Assembly: GCF_001544075.1 (NCBI RefSeq)
Contig: NZ_BCNT01000003.1
Location: 496,001-560,000, forward strand
Length of the DNA: 64,000 nucleotides
Direction of reading: 5' to 3'
Source: Comamonas terrae
Lineage (GTDB): Bacteria; Pseudomonadota; Gammaproteobacteria; Burkholderiales; Burkholderiaceae_C
The translations under genes and the position numbers were made by a program. Of the stretch, positions 47,964-57,724 are shown in pieces; position 1 is the first letter of the stretch; every line of letters begins with the position of its first letter. The notes beneath the pieces were generated by a model. It ran no database searches, was not told the DNA's origin, and was given only the letters and a program-made list of their open reading frames with translations.

Positions 47964-49337
47964 CTATTGCAGCATGAAGGTCTTGTACTCCAGCCGGTTC
48001 AGGTCGCGCGACAGCATGGACAGCCCCACGCACAGCGTGGCCAGCATGGCCAGGCAGAAACCGTAGCCGTAGAAAGCCGCCCCCAGGGCCAGCGAGACGC
48101 CGGTGAACACGATGTTCAAGGCCACCATCAGCACGCACAGCATGAGCACCGTGCGCCGTTCGTCGAGATAGAAGAACACGTTGAGCACGGCCATCACGCC
48201 CACCTGCAGGCCCGCGCCGACCACCTGGACCTGGAGCAGCGGCAGGTAAAGCTGCGATATGCCCAGCAATTGCAGCATGGCAGGCCCGGCCACGAAAGTC
48301 ACCAGCACGGCCAGCGTCTGCACCTTGGCGATTTCACCCAATCCCGCCTGAATCGCATAGACCATTTCATTGCGCATGGATTCGATGTACTCGAGCGATC
48401 CGCCCCCGCGGACCGCGTCGAAGAACTTGTCGTAGTACTCGACGAAGTCGGTCTCGATACGCACCAGAAAGACCGCCATGCCGGGAATGATGGACAGGTA
48501 GGAAAGGAACACGGGCAGGTCATAGATCAGCGAAGCCCGCAATCCACCGATGATTTGCTGCGAAGTCGGCGGGAAATACCAGAACATGAACTTGTCGATC
48601 CAGATGCCGACGTTGTAGAGCACCCCGACGGCAATCAGCACCGGAAAGATCTGTGAACGCTGCATGAAGTCGAAAGCGATCCAGTGCTGCTTCAGCGGAA
48701 AACTGCGCAGCACGATGAACCACATGCCCGCAGCCAACAGAATGTGACCGAGCACGAAGCTGCCCAGCAGCCCTTCCAGGCCCCAGCGGCGCAGCGGCAG
48801 GGACAGGACCACGATCAGCACATAGGTGACGCCGAACAATGCCGCAATGGACTTGTAGTGCTTGAGACCGGACAGCAGCACGGTCAATATCCAGACCATG
48901 CACATCAACGTGAAGCCCGCCAGCATCAACAGCCGATACAGCAGGCTCTGCCCCGGCAGCGCCACAAAGAGCGCCAGCGTGCCGGCGGCGCAAGCGCAGG
49001 CCACCACGAGAAACAGCAGTCCATGCAGATTGGGCAGGATGGTTTCATCCTGCTTGAGGAACAGGCGGTCCGACACAAAACGTGTGAAGGCCAGTTGCGC
49101 CGCGCCGGTCAGGATCAGGCTGCAGGCCACGAGATAGGTCACCGAGGTCTGGAACTGCGTCACCAGCAACGGCGGCGCCACGACGCTGATGCTGAACACC
49201 CCGACCAGCAGGATGCCGATGATGGAAAACACCCAGGGGCCCGAGCCGATCACGCCTGCATAGGCATAGGCCTGGAGCACGCTGGTCAGCGTGTTCTTGC
49301 GCAGCAGGTGGCGCAGTTCAAATCCAATGCCGGCCAT
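47964..49337 (-). CDS. pelG: Pel polysaccharide inner-membrane transporter PelG
   Basis: Multi-span membrane protein of the PST/flippase class that works with PelD, PelE and PelF to make and move Pel across the inner membrane. The 457-aa protein begins MAGIGFELRHLLRKNTLTSV, the PelG-specific N-terminus, and has about twelve hydrophobic helices. Length matches P. aeruginosa PelG. Its ATG overlaps the pelF stop by one base. It is last in the operon. Confidence 0.95.
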   Translation of the reverse strand: MAGIGFELRHLLRKNTLTSVLQAYAYAGVIGSGPWVFSIIGILLVGVFSISVVAPPLLVTQFQTSVTYLVACSLILTGAAQLAFTRFVSDRLFLKQDETILPNLHGLLFLVVACACAAGTLALFVALPGQSLLYRLLMLAGFTLMCMVWILTVLLSGLKHYKSIAALFGVTYVLIVVLSLPLRRWGLEGLLGSFVLGHILLAAGMWFIVLRSFPLKQHWIAFDFMQRSQIFPVLIAVGVLYNVGIWIDKFMFWYFPPTSQQIIGGLRASLIYDLPVFLSYLSIIPGMAVFLVRIETDFVEYYDKFFDAVRGGGSLEYIESMRNEMVYAIQAGLGEIAKVQTLAVLVTFVAGPAMLQLLGISQLYLPLLQVQVVGAGLQVGVMAVLNVFFYLDERRTVLMLCVLMVALNIVFTGVSLALGAAFYGYGFCLAMLATLCVGLSMLSRDLNRLEYKTFMLQ

Positions 49338-50884
49338 CAGTGGTATTCCTCAGAACGTTGCAGGGCCCTGTCATAGACCTGCCGGTAGTGGTTGAACAGC
49401 AGGTGATCGGTGTAATAGCGCTCCACGCGTGCAATTCCCGCGGCGCTGGCGCTCTGCCAGGCCTGCTGCGACTGCAGCAGTTCCAGGGCGGCATCGGCCA
49501 GCGCCTCCGGGTCCGCTATGCCGACCACACGGCCACAGGCTCCCAGCGCCCTGTCCTCGGGCTTCAGGCCCTCGATGAGCTGGCGGCAGGACCCTACATC
49601 GGTGCTCACCACGGGCACGCCCGCGGCCTGCGCTTCGAGCACGACCAGGGGCAAGGCCTCGCTGATGGAGGAAAGCACGACCACGCCGACGCGCGGCAGC
49701 AGGTCATCCACCTTCTGCATGCCCATGAAGCGCACTTGAGACTGCAGGCCCAGGCTGTCGACCAGATTGCGGCACTCCTGGGCATAGGCCGGATCCTCGG
49801 TCATCGGGCCGGCAATCCAGGCCTGGGCCTGAGGCAGATGATTCGCCACGCGACGCATGGCGCGGATGAAGGTCTTGATGTCCTTGATCGGTACCACGCG
49901 GCCGATCAGGCACAGCACCGGCGGCGTCAACGCCGGACGCTGTGCACGCAAAGGCGCAAAGCGCTCGAGCCGGATGCCGTTGGGAATGTTGAGCGTGCGC
50001 GCGGCCGGTGCGCCATCGGCCACCTGGCGCAGGCGATTGGCCTCGAACAGTGCAATGATGGGATCCGCTGCGTCGTAGCAAAAGCGTCCCAGCCACTCGA
50101 AGAACTTGATCCACATCTGCCGGAAGAAAGACACTTCCATGGGATCCCGCTGAAAGATATTGCGGTTGTCGCGGATCCACTGGCTCTTGAGCAGATCGAT
50201 CTGCCTCTCCTTGGTGTAGATGCCGTGCTCGGACAACACCAGGGGCAAGCCGCGCAGATGGTGCAGCATCCCTCCCAGGAAGCCTGCATAGCCCGTAGAG
50301 ACCGTATGCAGCACACGCACCGGTATCAGCCCATGGGCAATACGCGCCAGCACCCACAAGGGCTGCAGCATGATGCGCACCGTCCAGAAGAAATCGACGA
50401 AAGACGGATCGGTGCAATGGCGGCGATAGCTGTCCCGGATGAGGTCCCAGGCCTGCTGGCTGTACAGGAAATCCTCGAGAGGCAGTTGTCCCCCGGGAAG
50501 CAATTCCTGCGCCACGGCACGCATGGCCGCGAGCACCTCTTGCCGGCCTTGCGGGCTGTCATCCCGGGCTTCCAGCGCCCGCAACAGCGCGCTGACTTTG
50601 TCCAGTGCCTCGGGCCTGCCATGCCGCGGCTCGGGCTGTCCCTTGTGGCCTGGCGAATCGTAGAGAAAATGCTCCTCGAAATGCACCACATTGGCAGGCA
50701 GCTCGTAACGGAACTCCCCATAGTCTTCGCGACGGCTGCCGATGAAGACGATGGCGAACCGGTATTGCGGATAGGCCAGCAGGATTTGATGGACCCAGCT
50801 CGATACGCCGCCGCTGACATAAGGAAAGGTTCCTTCGAGGAGCAGCGCAATATCGGCTTTCGCAGCAGTAGGGTAGGCATTCAT
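49337..50884 (-). CDS. pelF: Pel glycosyltransferase PelF
   Basis: Cytosolic GT4-family glycosyltransferase, the polymerase of Pel, using a UDP-sugar donor. The 515-aa protein has LLLEGTFPYVSGGVSSWVHQ at the N-terminus, LSEHGIYTKERQIDL, CLIGRVVPIKDIKTFIRA, and the EX7E region SSISEALPLVVLEAQAAG with TDVGSCRQLIEG. Length is typical. Stop/start overlaps on both sides (pelE by 4 nt, pelG by 1 nt) show strict coupling. Confidence 0.96.
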   Translation of the reverse strand: MNAYPTAAKADIALLLEGTFPYVSGGVSSWVHQILLAYPQYRFAIVFIGSRREDYGEFRYELPANVVHFEEHFLYDSPGHKGQPEPRHGRPEALDKVSALLRALEARDDSPQGRQEVLAAMRAVAQELLPGGQLPLEDFLYSQQAWDLIRDSYRRHCTDPSFVDFFWTVRIMLQPLWVLARIAHGLIPVRVLHTVSTGYAGFLGGMLHHLRGLPLVLSEHGIYTKERQIDLLKSQWIRDNRNIFQRDPMEVSFFRQMWIKFFEWLGRFCYDAADPIIALFEANRLRQVADGAPAARTLNIPNGIRLERFAPLRAQRPALTPPVLCLIGRVVPIKDIKTFIRAMRRVANHLPQAQAWIAGPMTEDPAYAQECRNLVDSLGLQSQVRFMGMQKVDDLLPRVGVVVLSSISEALPLVVLEAQAAGVPVVSTDVGSCRQLIEGLKPEDRALGACGRVVGIADPEALADAALELLQSQQAWQSASAAGIARVERYYTDHLLFNHYRQVYDRALQRSEEYH

Positions 50885-51900
50885 GAGGCACTCCAGTATT
50901 GGATGCTGGGGCGCAGTCGCGGCAAGGCCTGCTGCATATCGAGTGAACGCATGCGTTCCTGCACCTCGCCAAACCGGCGCTGCCCGAACAGCAGCTCGGC
51001 CTGATAAGGAACGACACGTGCGGGCGGCAGGCCCAGAGCCAGGGCGCGCTCATAGCAGGTCAATGCCTCGTCATCCTGCCCCTGCATATGCAGCAAACGC
51101 CCCTGCCGCAGTACCAGGAGCGCGCTGTCCGGACGCCGGGCCAGCACAAGGCGGCAAAAATGCAGCGACTGGGCCGTTGCATGGTCCCGCACATCGCCCT
51201 GCGCCGCTTCCTGGTAGATCAGCTCCCAGTAGAGATCGGACAGCGCCCAGGCGGCCTGCACTCCCTGGGGCCCCAATTGATCACCCTCAAGCGCTTGCGC
51301 GCGCTCGAGCTTCTGCCGCTCCTCATGAATGGCTTGGCTGAGCTGACGCTCCTTGCCATCCAGCAAGCTGTAGGCAAGCAGCCGCACATCATCGCTGGAG
51401 TCACCAAGCGCTGCACGCAACATCGGCGACGCCGTGCGGCCCGACACATGGCTCAATGCCGCCAGCGCGCGCATACGCGATGCAACGGGAACGGCCTGGT
51501 TCATCAGAAAGGATTGCAGGCCGGCCTGCCGGCGGCCGCTGCCCGATTGCTGGTGGGGATCGAAATCGGGCAAGGACAGCATGGGAAATTTCTTGCCGGC
51601 ATGCGCCCCTCTCTGGCGGCTCAGCGCAATGGTGGCAATGACCGAGCCGATGAATCCGGCCACGGGCACGGCATAGGAGATCAAGGCCATCAACGCGACC
51701 AGAGCCAGCCGCTGGCGCCTCGATCCAGCCGAGGCTCCCAGGAACGGCGCAAGGCATAGCGCCAGCAGGCCGCTGGCCAGAGCGTGGGCGGCCAGATAAC
51801 CCAGCAGCGCAGCATCCGAATGGCTGCGCAGCAGCCACAGGCTGCTCCAGGAGGCGGTCTCCGCCACCAGCGCAGACAGTGCCAGCTTGAAGTTAATCAT
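50881..51900 (-). CDS. pelE: Pel biosynthesis inner-membrane protein PelE
   Basis: Inner-membrane protein of the PelDEFG synthase complex. The 339-aa protein has two N-terminal hydrophobic segments (about 25-55 and 65-90) followed by a cytoplasmic helical, TPR-like part (ALLVLRQGRLLHMQGQDDEA, YERALALGLPPARVVPYQAE). Its sequence is weakly conserved, and the call rests on layout and position between pelD and pelF. Start overlaps the pelD stop by eight bases. Confidence 0.9.
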   Translation of the reverse strand: MINFKLALSALVAETASWSSLWLLRSHSDAALLGYLAAHALASGLLALCLAPFLGASAGSRRQRLALVALMALISYAVPVAGFIGSVIATIALSRQRGAHAGKKFPMLSLPDFDPHQQSGSGRRQAGLQSFLMNQAVPVASRMRALAALSHVSGRTASPMLRAALGDSSDDVRLLAYSLLDGKERQLSQAIHEERQKLERAQALEGDQLGPQGVQAAWALSDLYWELIYQEAAQGDVRDHATAQSLHFCRLVLARRPDSALLVLRQGRLLHMQGQDDEALTCYERALALGLPPARVVPYQAELLFGQRRFGEVQERMRSLDMQQALPRLRPSIQYWSAS

Positions 51901-53263
51901 GGGTCATCCTGTCAAGCTGCTCCAAAATGCTGGAGGCCGAACGCCGGTCCAGCAAGATGGTGTGCGGAAAAATTCCAGCGGCCCCCAAGGAATCCGTGCC
52001 GCGCTGGCTCAGCCAGTTTTCGATGCGATCCAGATATCCCTCGGCCGTCGCCTCGGTTCCCAGCGGCATGAGAATTGCCAGCCATTGCTTTCCTGCTGCC
52101 TCGATCAGCCAGGAACGGTCCAGCATGCGCTCCAGACGCATCAATTGCTGCGCCATCTGGCTTTGCACTGCTTGCGGAGAAAGTTCCAGCACCACGATCA
52201 CGCTGCTCAGGCGCGCGCTGCGGTTGACATGCTCCATTCGCTGCAGCTCGAATGCGAAAGACGGAGGGCATTTGGGGAATGCCTGCAACAGCGGGCGTGC
52301 AAGCTGGTTGGCCGCTATGCTGTCCGTGTAATAGCCCAGCAGCAGATTGATGGTTTGAAGAGTCTCCTCCTGCAATGCGAAGAAAGGCATTTCCTCGACC
52401 AGCAACAGGCCATAGAGCTCGCCGCTCAGGTCCAGCATCGGAGCAACCACCAGATAGCGGGTTTGCTGAGTGTTTGCCAAGCCCTGGGAGATATGCGACA
52501 GAACTTGGGTATCCAGGGTCTGGCGGACCAGCGGATCGTGAGGCTGGACTTCGCTGGCACCGCCAAGCTGGGCGATGGCTCGGGATTCGGGCACGCCGTT
52601 GTGCACAGGAATCAGGCTGGCCACGCTGATCTGGCAAAACTGAGCCAGAAGATTGAGCAGGCTTTGCGCATCGCCTGGCCCGCCCTGCAGGCCGCTGAGC
52701 ACGTTGATGGCATCGCGCATCGATACGGGGCGGCCAATGAGTTCCTGCTCCAGGCGGTCGTGCGACAGACGCAGCAGATAATGCTGGCGGATGAGCTGCT
52801 CGGTGCGCTGGTCCGTGTAGAACTGCGCAGTGCGCGCGCGCCGGATGCGCGCACGCCAGAGGCTGGAAATCTCGCCCACCACCATGATGATGATCAAGCC
52901 ACCCAGGAAGTATTTCTGGGGAAAGCGGCTTAGATCATCCCAGTTGAAGCCCAGCCAGCCCATCAGCAGCACACCTGCCGCAGACAACCCGGCGATCGGT
53001 CCATAGCGCAGAGCCACCACCATTGGCGCCAGCCAGGACCAGGGAAACTCGTCATGCACCCACAAGGGATCGCTGCGGCTGAACACATAGCCGATCAGCA
53101 AGGCCAGCACGGGCAGCAGCAAGGTCTCGGCCACGACGATCCCGGGCCTTTCGCTGGTTTGCGCGAGCAGGCCGAGAGGCGAGCTTCTGAATTCCGCGGC
53201 AATGCCTGCCCGGCGCACGGAATCCGACGAAATGGCTGAGGGGGTCGTGGCGTGAGCTTGCAT
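51893..53263 (-). CDS. pelD: c-di-GMP receptor PelD
   Basis: Inner-membrane receptor that turns on Pel synthesis when c-di-GMP is bound. The 456-aa protein, same length as in P. aeruginosa, has about four helices in residues 45-140. A GAF domain (about 170-320) and a degenerate GGDEF domain without the GGDEF active site follow. The inhibitory-site motif is R379-M-L-D382 with a further arginine R413, at the spacing of R367/D370/R402 in P. aeruginosa. The ATG at 53263 is used; an open extension to 53386 is not family-like. Confidence 0.94.
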   Translation of the reverse strand: MQAHATTPSAISSDSVRRAGIAAEFRSSPLGLLAQTSERPGIVVAETLLLPVLALLIGYVFSRSDPLWVHDEFPWSWLAPMVVALRYGPIAGLSAAGVLLMGWLGFNWDDLSRFPQKYFLGGLIIIMVVGEISSLWRARIRRARTAQFYTDQRTEQLIRQHYLLRLSHDRLEQELIGRPVSMRDAINVLSGLQGGPGDAQSLLNLLAQFCQISVASLIPVHNGVPESRAIAQLGGASEVQPHDPLVRQTLDTQVLSHISQGLANTQQTRYLVVAPMLDLSGELYGLLLVEEMPFFALQEETLQTINLLLGYYTDSIAANQLARPLLQAFPKCPPSFAFELQRMEHVNRSARLSSVIVVLELSPQAVQSQMAQQLMRLERMLDRSWLIEAAGKQWLAILMPLGTEATAEGYLDRIENWLSQRGTDSLGAAGIFPHTILLDRRSASSILEQLDRMTHD

Positions 53264-53285
53264 GGCTGGAATTCCTGTTCGGTGC

Positions 53286-53837
53286 TTACTGCGCGCTCGC
53301 CAGGCCGGTGCCCAGGAGTTTGCGGATGAGTTTCTGCCCCACGGCCGACAGGGCCTCGCGGCTCCAACCGCTCTGGCCACCGGCACCGCTCCAGACGGTG
53401 GAGCCCTTTTCCACGTCGACGATCTCCAGGGCTACGCCGACAGCAGGCTCACCGTCCACACCGACCTTGTAGCGCCACTCGTCCACGGAGCCGAGCAGCG
53501 CATAGCGGACACCTTCGCTGCGTGCCCAGGCCAGCGCATCCTCCCGGCGCTTGGTATCGCGTCCATCGAACAGGGTTTCCTGCTGCGCATCGCCGGTATA
53601 GCGCTTGACGGAATGGATCCCGCGGGTGTGCAGCAGGGTCGTGGCGATGCTTTCGGCGCGGCTGCCGGCCATGGGTGTTTCGGTATGGTTCTCGAACGGC
53701 AATACCGCCCAGCTGGCATTCTTTTCCAGGGCAGGAGCCGTGCCCTGGTCCAGGGTGGAGCATGCGGAAAGCAGCCCGATCAGGGCAGCACCCGTGAGCA
53801 CGCGGATACGGGCTGCAAGAAAGGTACGGTGTGTCAT
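53286..53837 (-). CDS. pelC: Pel outer-membrane lipoprotein PelC
   Basis: Outer-membrane-anchored lipoprotein that forms a ring and guides the polymer to PelB. The 183-aa precursor has signal sequence VLTGAALIGLLSAC with lipobox LSAC (C26). The mature part includes NASWAVLPFENHTETPMAGS and GVRYALLGSVDEWRYKVGVD, as in PelC. It lies 20 nt after pelB and 22 nt before pelD. Confidence 0.94.
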   Translation of the reverse strand: MTHRTFLAARIRVLTGAALIGLLSACSTLDQGTAPALEKNASWAVLPFENHTETPMAGSRAESIATTLLHTRGIHSVKRYTGDAQQETLFDGRDTKRREDALAWARSEGVRYALLGSVDEWRYKVGVDGEPAVGVALEIVDVEKGSTVWSGAGGQSGWSREALSAVGQKLIRKLLGTGLASAQ

Positions 53838-53857
53838 GGGAGAACTCCTTGAAAGCT

Positions 53858-56800
53858 TCAGAAGTGAAGGCGGTAGGCGAGCTGCAGTTCGCGGGTGGTG
53901 CCGGTGGTATTCACACCCGACTTGGAGAAATTCAGGCCCACCATCAGATGGTCCGCACCGAACACGCTGGTGGCCAGGCCGAAACTCAGGTCATAGCCCG
54001 CGCCGTTGATGCTGTGATGGGTCAGGGCGAGGCTGGCAAAGGGCCGCAATGCGCGCGAGTATTCCTGCGCATAGTGCATGTTGGTCGAGACCTGGATTCC
54101 CGAGAACCGGAAGTTGCCGGGCAACAGATAGTCCATGCCGGGCACTTCGCCCGCGGGCAGATATCGCAGGACAGCGGCATCACGTCCTCCGAGCAGCGCG
54201 GGATCGCTGCGGCTGAACCGATGCCATGACGTGAAGGCCCCGAACTGGATCATCGGCGCCTCATTGCGGTAGGTATGGGTGTATTGCAGCGTGGTGTGGT
54301 TTCCCGAGCCTATGCGCGTCCCCGTCTGCAGGCGATAGCGGTCTGCAGCGAACTCCAGGCTGAGCTGGTCGAGCCGCGACAGCTGATAGCTGGCGCCCAC
54401 AGCCACACGGTCCTTCATGCCGCCCATACGCATCGGCAGTGTCTCCTGGGCCTGCAGATTGCGCCCCAATGAAGCCTGTACGCTCCAGCGGTTGCCCACG
54501 CTCTGCATATGCGAGACCTGCATGGGTGTATAGCTTTCCAGGCTTTCACGCCGACCGAGCATGAACTCGCTGCGGGACTCCTGTGTCTTGCGCGTCAGGC
54601 GCAGGCCTATGCCACGCTCGGATGAAGGCGCTTGCACGGTGCCGCGATCATTCACGGTACGGCGGTTGTGATCCGCATCGAGATCCAGGGCCCAACGCGG
54701 ACTTAATGCCCAATGCCAGCGCAGCTGTTTGAGCTGTTCGTCTATGCCATCCAGCCGCCGGCTGTGCAGCTGCACGCCCGCGTAGTCGCTGAAAGCCAGC
54801 AGTTGCTCGGTCAACGCCAGATGCAGGGTATCGTCATCGGGCTGGTCCAGCTGGGTCTCGAAGGCAGCTGTCTGCGCCAGGCGGCCATCGCCCGACATCG
54901 ACGCGGCATTGATGCGGTCGTAGCGCGCCAGGCCTTCGTCGTGCCGCTCCAGCAACTGCCCTGCCTGGGCATGATCCTTCTCGGCCAGCGCCACGGTGAT
55001 CTCCGCCCACAGCGGCCGGTTGGCACGTTTGCCGCGGCTCAGCGCATATTGCTGCCACAAGTAGCCGCGCTCGGTGGAATACTCGCCGCGATCCTGCAGC
55101 CAGGCGATGGCCAGCTCCACAGCCGCGGGCGAGAAATCTCGTCGGCCATCGGTGCCGTCCATGCGCATCAGCTCGCGCAGCAGAGCCAGTTCGTCGTCAC
55201 CGTGCAGCTGCGAGAGCATCAGCCGGTTGCGGGCCTGGCGTTGCACTTCATCCAGCCCCTGCGGCGTGAGCCAGCGGCGCAACGCCCTGTCCTTCTCGGC
55301 ATCCGCGGTGGCTGCGCCTTCAGCGCCAGCGAATGTTCCGCGCGCCTGCTGGACCCACAGATCCCGGCGCAACCGCCATGCCAGATCGATCTGCTGGTCC
55401 TGCTCCAGCGCATCGGCATAGTTCATCATCCACAGGAAGTCATCCCTGTTCTCTGCCAGGTGGGGGCGCAGGTAGCGCTGCAGGGCCACCGTAGGACGCG
55501 ACAGCGCCATGTATGCCGCAGCCAGCGCATCGTGCATTTCCGGATCCTGGGCCCAGGCCGCCTCCACCTGCGCCAGCAACGGCTTGAGCACCGCGGCATC
55601 CTGCGTGTCGACAAGCAACCAAAGCAGTGACTGGCGCATCAGGGTCGAGCCTGGGTCCAGCTTCAGGCCGCGCTGCAGCAATGCAAGCGCCTTGTGGGCC
55701 TGACCTGCTCGCTGGTAGTAGAGTGCTGCGGCATGAAGAAAGGCTGGCTGCTCCAGCAACATGCCCGCCAATTTCGGGTCGGCCATGACCAGCGCGAGTT
55801 GCTGGCCGACCCGATTCCAGTCGCCTTGGTCCTCGAGCATGTAGAAGGCCTGGGTCAGGTGGCGCGGGTCGTGGAACTGTTCCCAGGCCCGCAGCGAGAC
55901 CTGGGCGGCTTCGCGCCGGTTTGTGCGCATCAGCAGATTGATGACCTCGTCGAAATCCCGTGCCGTCGCATCCGGCATCTCCAGCAGGCGCCGGAACGCC
56001 TTGAGCGACAAATCCTCCTGGCGCTGCTTTTGCGCCACTTCGCCCAGCAGCCGCCAGTAATCGGCCTCCTCGCTCATATGGGCTGGCACACGGGACTGGG
56101 CATCCTTCAACCATTCCAGGCCCAACTCTCTTTCGCCCTGGAGAAAAGCCAGCACGGCAGCCGGCATCGTATTGGCGGGGGTACGCTGCTCCGGGTCGCG
56201 CAGCACGCGCTTCCAGGCATCGAGCGCGACCTTGTGCTGTCCCGCACGCTCGGCCAGCTGGGCCAGCAGAATCTGGGACTCCGGCGTCGAACCATGGGCC
56301 TGCAGGTAGTCGATTGCAGGCTGAGGTTCGGCCTGGCGTTCATATGCCTGAACCAGGGCCCGCTGCATGGCGAGGTCCCCGGGACGCTGGCTCAGCTGAT
56401 GCCGCAGTCCGGCCACCAGCGCGCGGTCGTCGAACAGGCCGGGAGCAAGGCGCATCACGGATTTCCACGCATCTTCGCGCTGTGTGGCCTGGGCAATGGC
56501 CAGCCAGTTGTCCAGCGCTACCTGTGGGCGCCCCGACCATTCCGAAACCTGGGCCAGGCGTTCTCGCCACACCATGTTCTGAGGCGCCTGCCGCACCGCG
56601 GCATCGGCCACGCGCCAGGCGTCTTCCAGGTTGCGGTTTTCCAGAAAAACCTCATAGCCCAACTGATAGGTCTTGTCGTCAAACGGCAGACCGGGTGAAG
56701 CCCGCTTGCCCGCTGCGGCCGTACGCACCATGGCCCATCCTGACGCATTCCACGCCATATGCCTCAATGCCCAGGCTCCATCGTCGGCGGCACCGGCCAC

Positions 56801-57724
56801 GGCCACATCCGTACCGTGCATGCTTTGCCACTGCTGCAGCAGCGACAGCTTGAGCAAAAGTTTGGCGTAGCGCTCCGCCTCTGCCGTATCCCCGGCGGCG
56901 CGTGCCAGCGCAATCAGCTTGCGCAGTGTCTCGGGGTCGCTGCCCAGCAGGTCTTGCTGCTCGCGCGCCCAGGCCAGCGCCTCCCGGGTTCTGTTTCCGG
57001 ACTGCAGCACCTGCAGGGCCTGCCACAGATATTCACGCGACTGCTGTTCATCATGGATCGTGGCGCTGGCCTTGCGCAGCCAGCGGGCGGAATCCTCGTA
57101 CATCGACAATCCCAGCATCTGGCGTGCTGCCGCTTCGTGGACCCGGGCCTTCTCTGCAACGTCCGGCTGTTTCTGGGCAAGCTCCTCGTAGACCGACGAG
57201 GCCAGCGGCATGTCATCGAGCACCAAAGCGCAAGATGCCAGATAGAGCACCTGCTCCTTGCTCAGCTGATCCCGTGGCACGGCCTTGAGGGCCGCAATCA
57301 CTTCCGGAGCCAGCAGCTTGGCCTGCCCTGCGGCCCGATGTCCCTGCTTCTGCGCCTCCAGATAGCGCTGGTACAACGTCTGCCAATGGTCCCAGGCCTT
57401 GGCGGCGGCGTCGGGCAATGCCTGCTTGCGCGCATCCTCGGCCGCCTGCTTGATTGCCTCAAGCCGCTGCTGCTTGGCCTTGAACAGTGCCTGCAGGCGC
57501 TCGTTGCCCGGATCGCTCTTGAGCAGGTTGGTCAGATAGTTGAGAGAAAGTTCCGAGTCATCCGCAGTATCGGAGAGCCGGCGCTCCAGGGCCTGCTTCG
57601 GGAAAAGCATCCACAAGGCCCCGCCGATCAGCACTGCCAGCAGTGCAATCAGCCAGGAAGGAACCGTGATCGGGCGCTCAGAGCGCCCGGCATTGCGCTT
57701 GTAATTGGGCACGATTGTGGGCAC
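53858..57724 (-). CDS. pelB: Pel outer-membrane export protein PelB
   Basis: Large export protein with one N-terminal inner-membrane helix (SWLIALLAVLIGGALWMLFP), a long periplasmic TPR scaffold and a C-terminal outer-membrane beta-barrel. It has no obvious cleavable signal. From the GTG at 57724 it is 1288 aa, somewhat longer than in P. aeruginosa. Many TPR-type helices are visible in residues 150-880. The barrel occupies roughly the last 300 residues and ends LQLAYRLHF with a terminal Phe. GTG at 57712 is an alternative start. Either start overlaps the end of pelA. Confidence 0.93.
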   Translation of the reverse strand: MPTIVPNYKRNAGRSERPITVPSWLIALLAVLIGGALWMLFPKQALERRLSDTADDSELSLNYLTNLLKSDPGNERLQALFKAKQQRLEAIKQAAEDARKQALPDAAAKAWDHWQTLYQRYLEAQKQGHRAAGQAKLLAPEVIAALKAVPRDQLSKEQVLYLASCALVLDDMPLASSVYEELAQKQPDVAEKARVHEAAARQMLGLSMYEDSARWLRKASATIHDEQQSREYLWQALQVLQSGNRTREALAWAREQQDLLGSDPETLRKLIALARAAGDTAEAERYAKLLLKLSLLQQWQSMHGTDVAVAGAADDGAWALRHMAWNASGWAMVRTAAAGKRASPGLPFDDKTYQLGYEVFLENRNLEDAWRVADAAVRQAPQNMVWRERLAQVSEWSGRPQVALDNWLAIAQATQREDAWKSVMRLAPGLFDDRALVAGLRHQLSQRPGDLAMQRALVQAYERQAEPQPAIDYLQAHGSTPESQILLAQLAERAGQHKVALDAWKRVLRDPEQRTPANTMPAAVLAFLQGERELGLEWLKDAQSRVPAHMSEEADYWRLLGEVAQKQRQEDLSLKAFRRLLEMPDATARDFDEVINLLMRTNRREAAQVSLRAWEQFHDPRHLTQAFYMLEDQGDWNRVGQQLALVMADPKLAGMLLEQPAFLHAAALYYQRAGQAHKALALLQRGLKLDPGSTLMRQSLLWLLVDTQDAAVLKPLLAQVEAAWAQDPEMHDALAAAYMALSRPTVALQRYLRPHLAENRDDFLWMMNYADALEQDQQIDLAWRLRRDLWVQQARGTFAGAEGAATADAEKDRALRRWLTPQGLDEVQRQARNRLMLSQLHGDDELALLRELMRMDGTDGRRDFSPAAVELAIAWLQDRGEYSTERGYLWQQYALSRGKRANRPLWAEITVALAEKDHAQAGQLLERHDEGLARYDRINAASMSGDGRLAQTAAFETQLDQPDDDTLHLALTEQLLAFSDYAGVQLHSRRLDGIDEQLKQLRWHWALSPRWALDLDADHNRRTVNDRGTVQAPSSERGIGLRLTRKTQESRSEFMLGRRESLESYTPMQVSHMQSVGNRWSVQASLGRNLQAQETLPMRMGGMKDRVAVGASYQLSRLDQLSLEFAADRYRLQTGTRIGSGNHTTLQYTHTYRNEAPMIQFGAFTSWHRFSRSDPALLGGRDAAVLRYLPAGEVPGMDYLLPGNFRFSGIQVSTNMHYAQEYSRALRPFASLALTHHSINGAGYDLSFGLATSVFGADHLMVGLNFSKSGVNTTGTTRELQLAYRLHF

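Noticed and set aside
51893-53263. Active diguanylate cyclase in PelD
   Set aside because: The GGDEF-type domain lacks the GGDEF active-site motif; only the RxxD-type binding site remains, so it is a receptor and not an enzyme.
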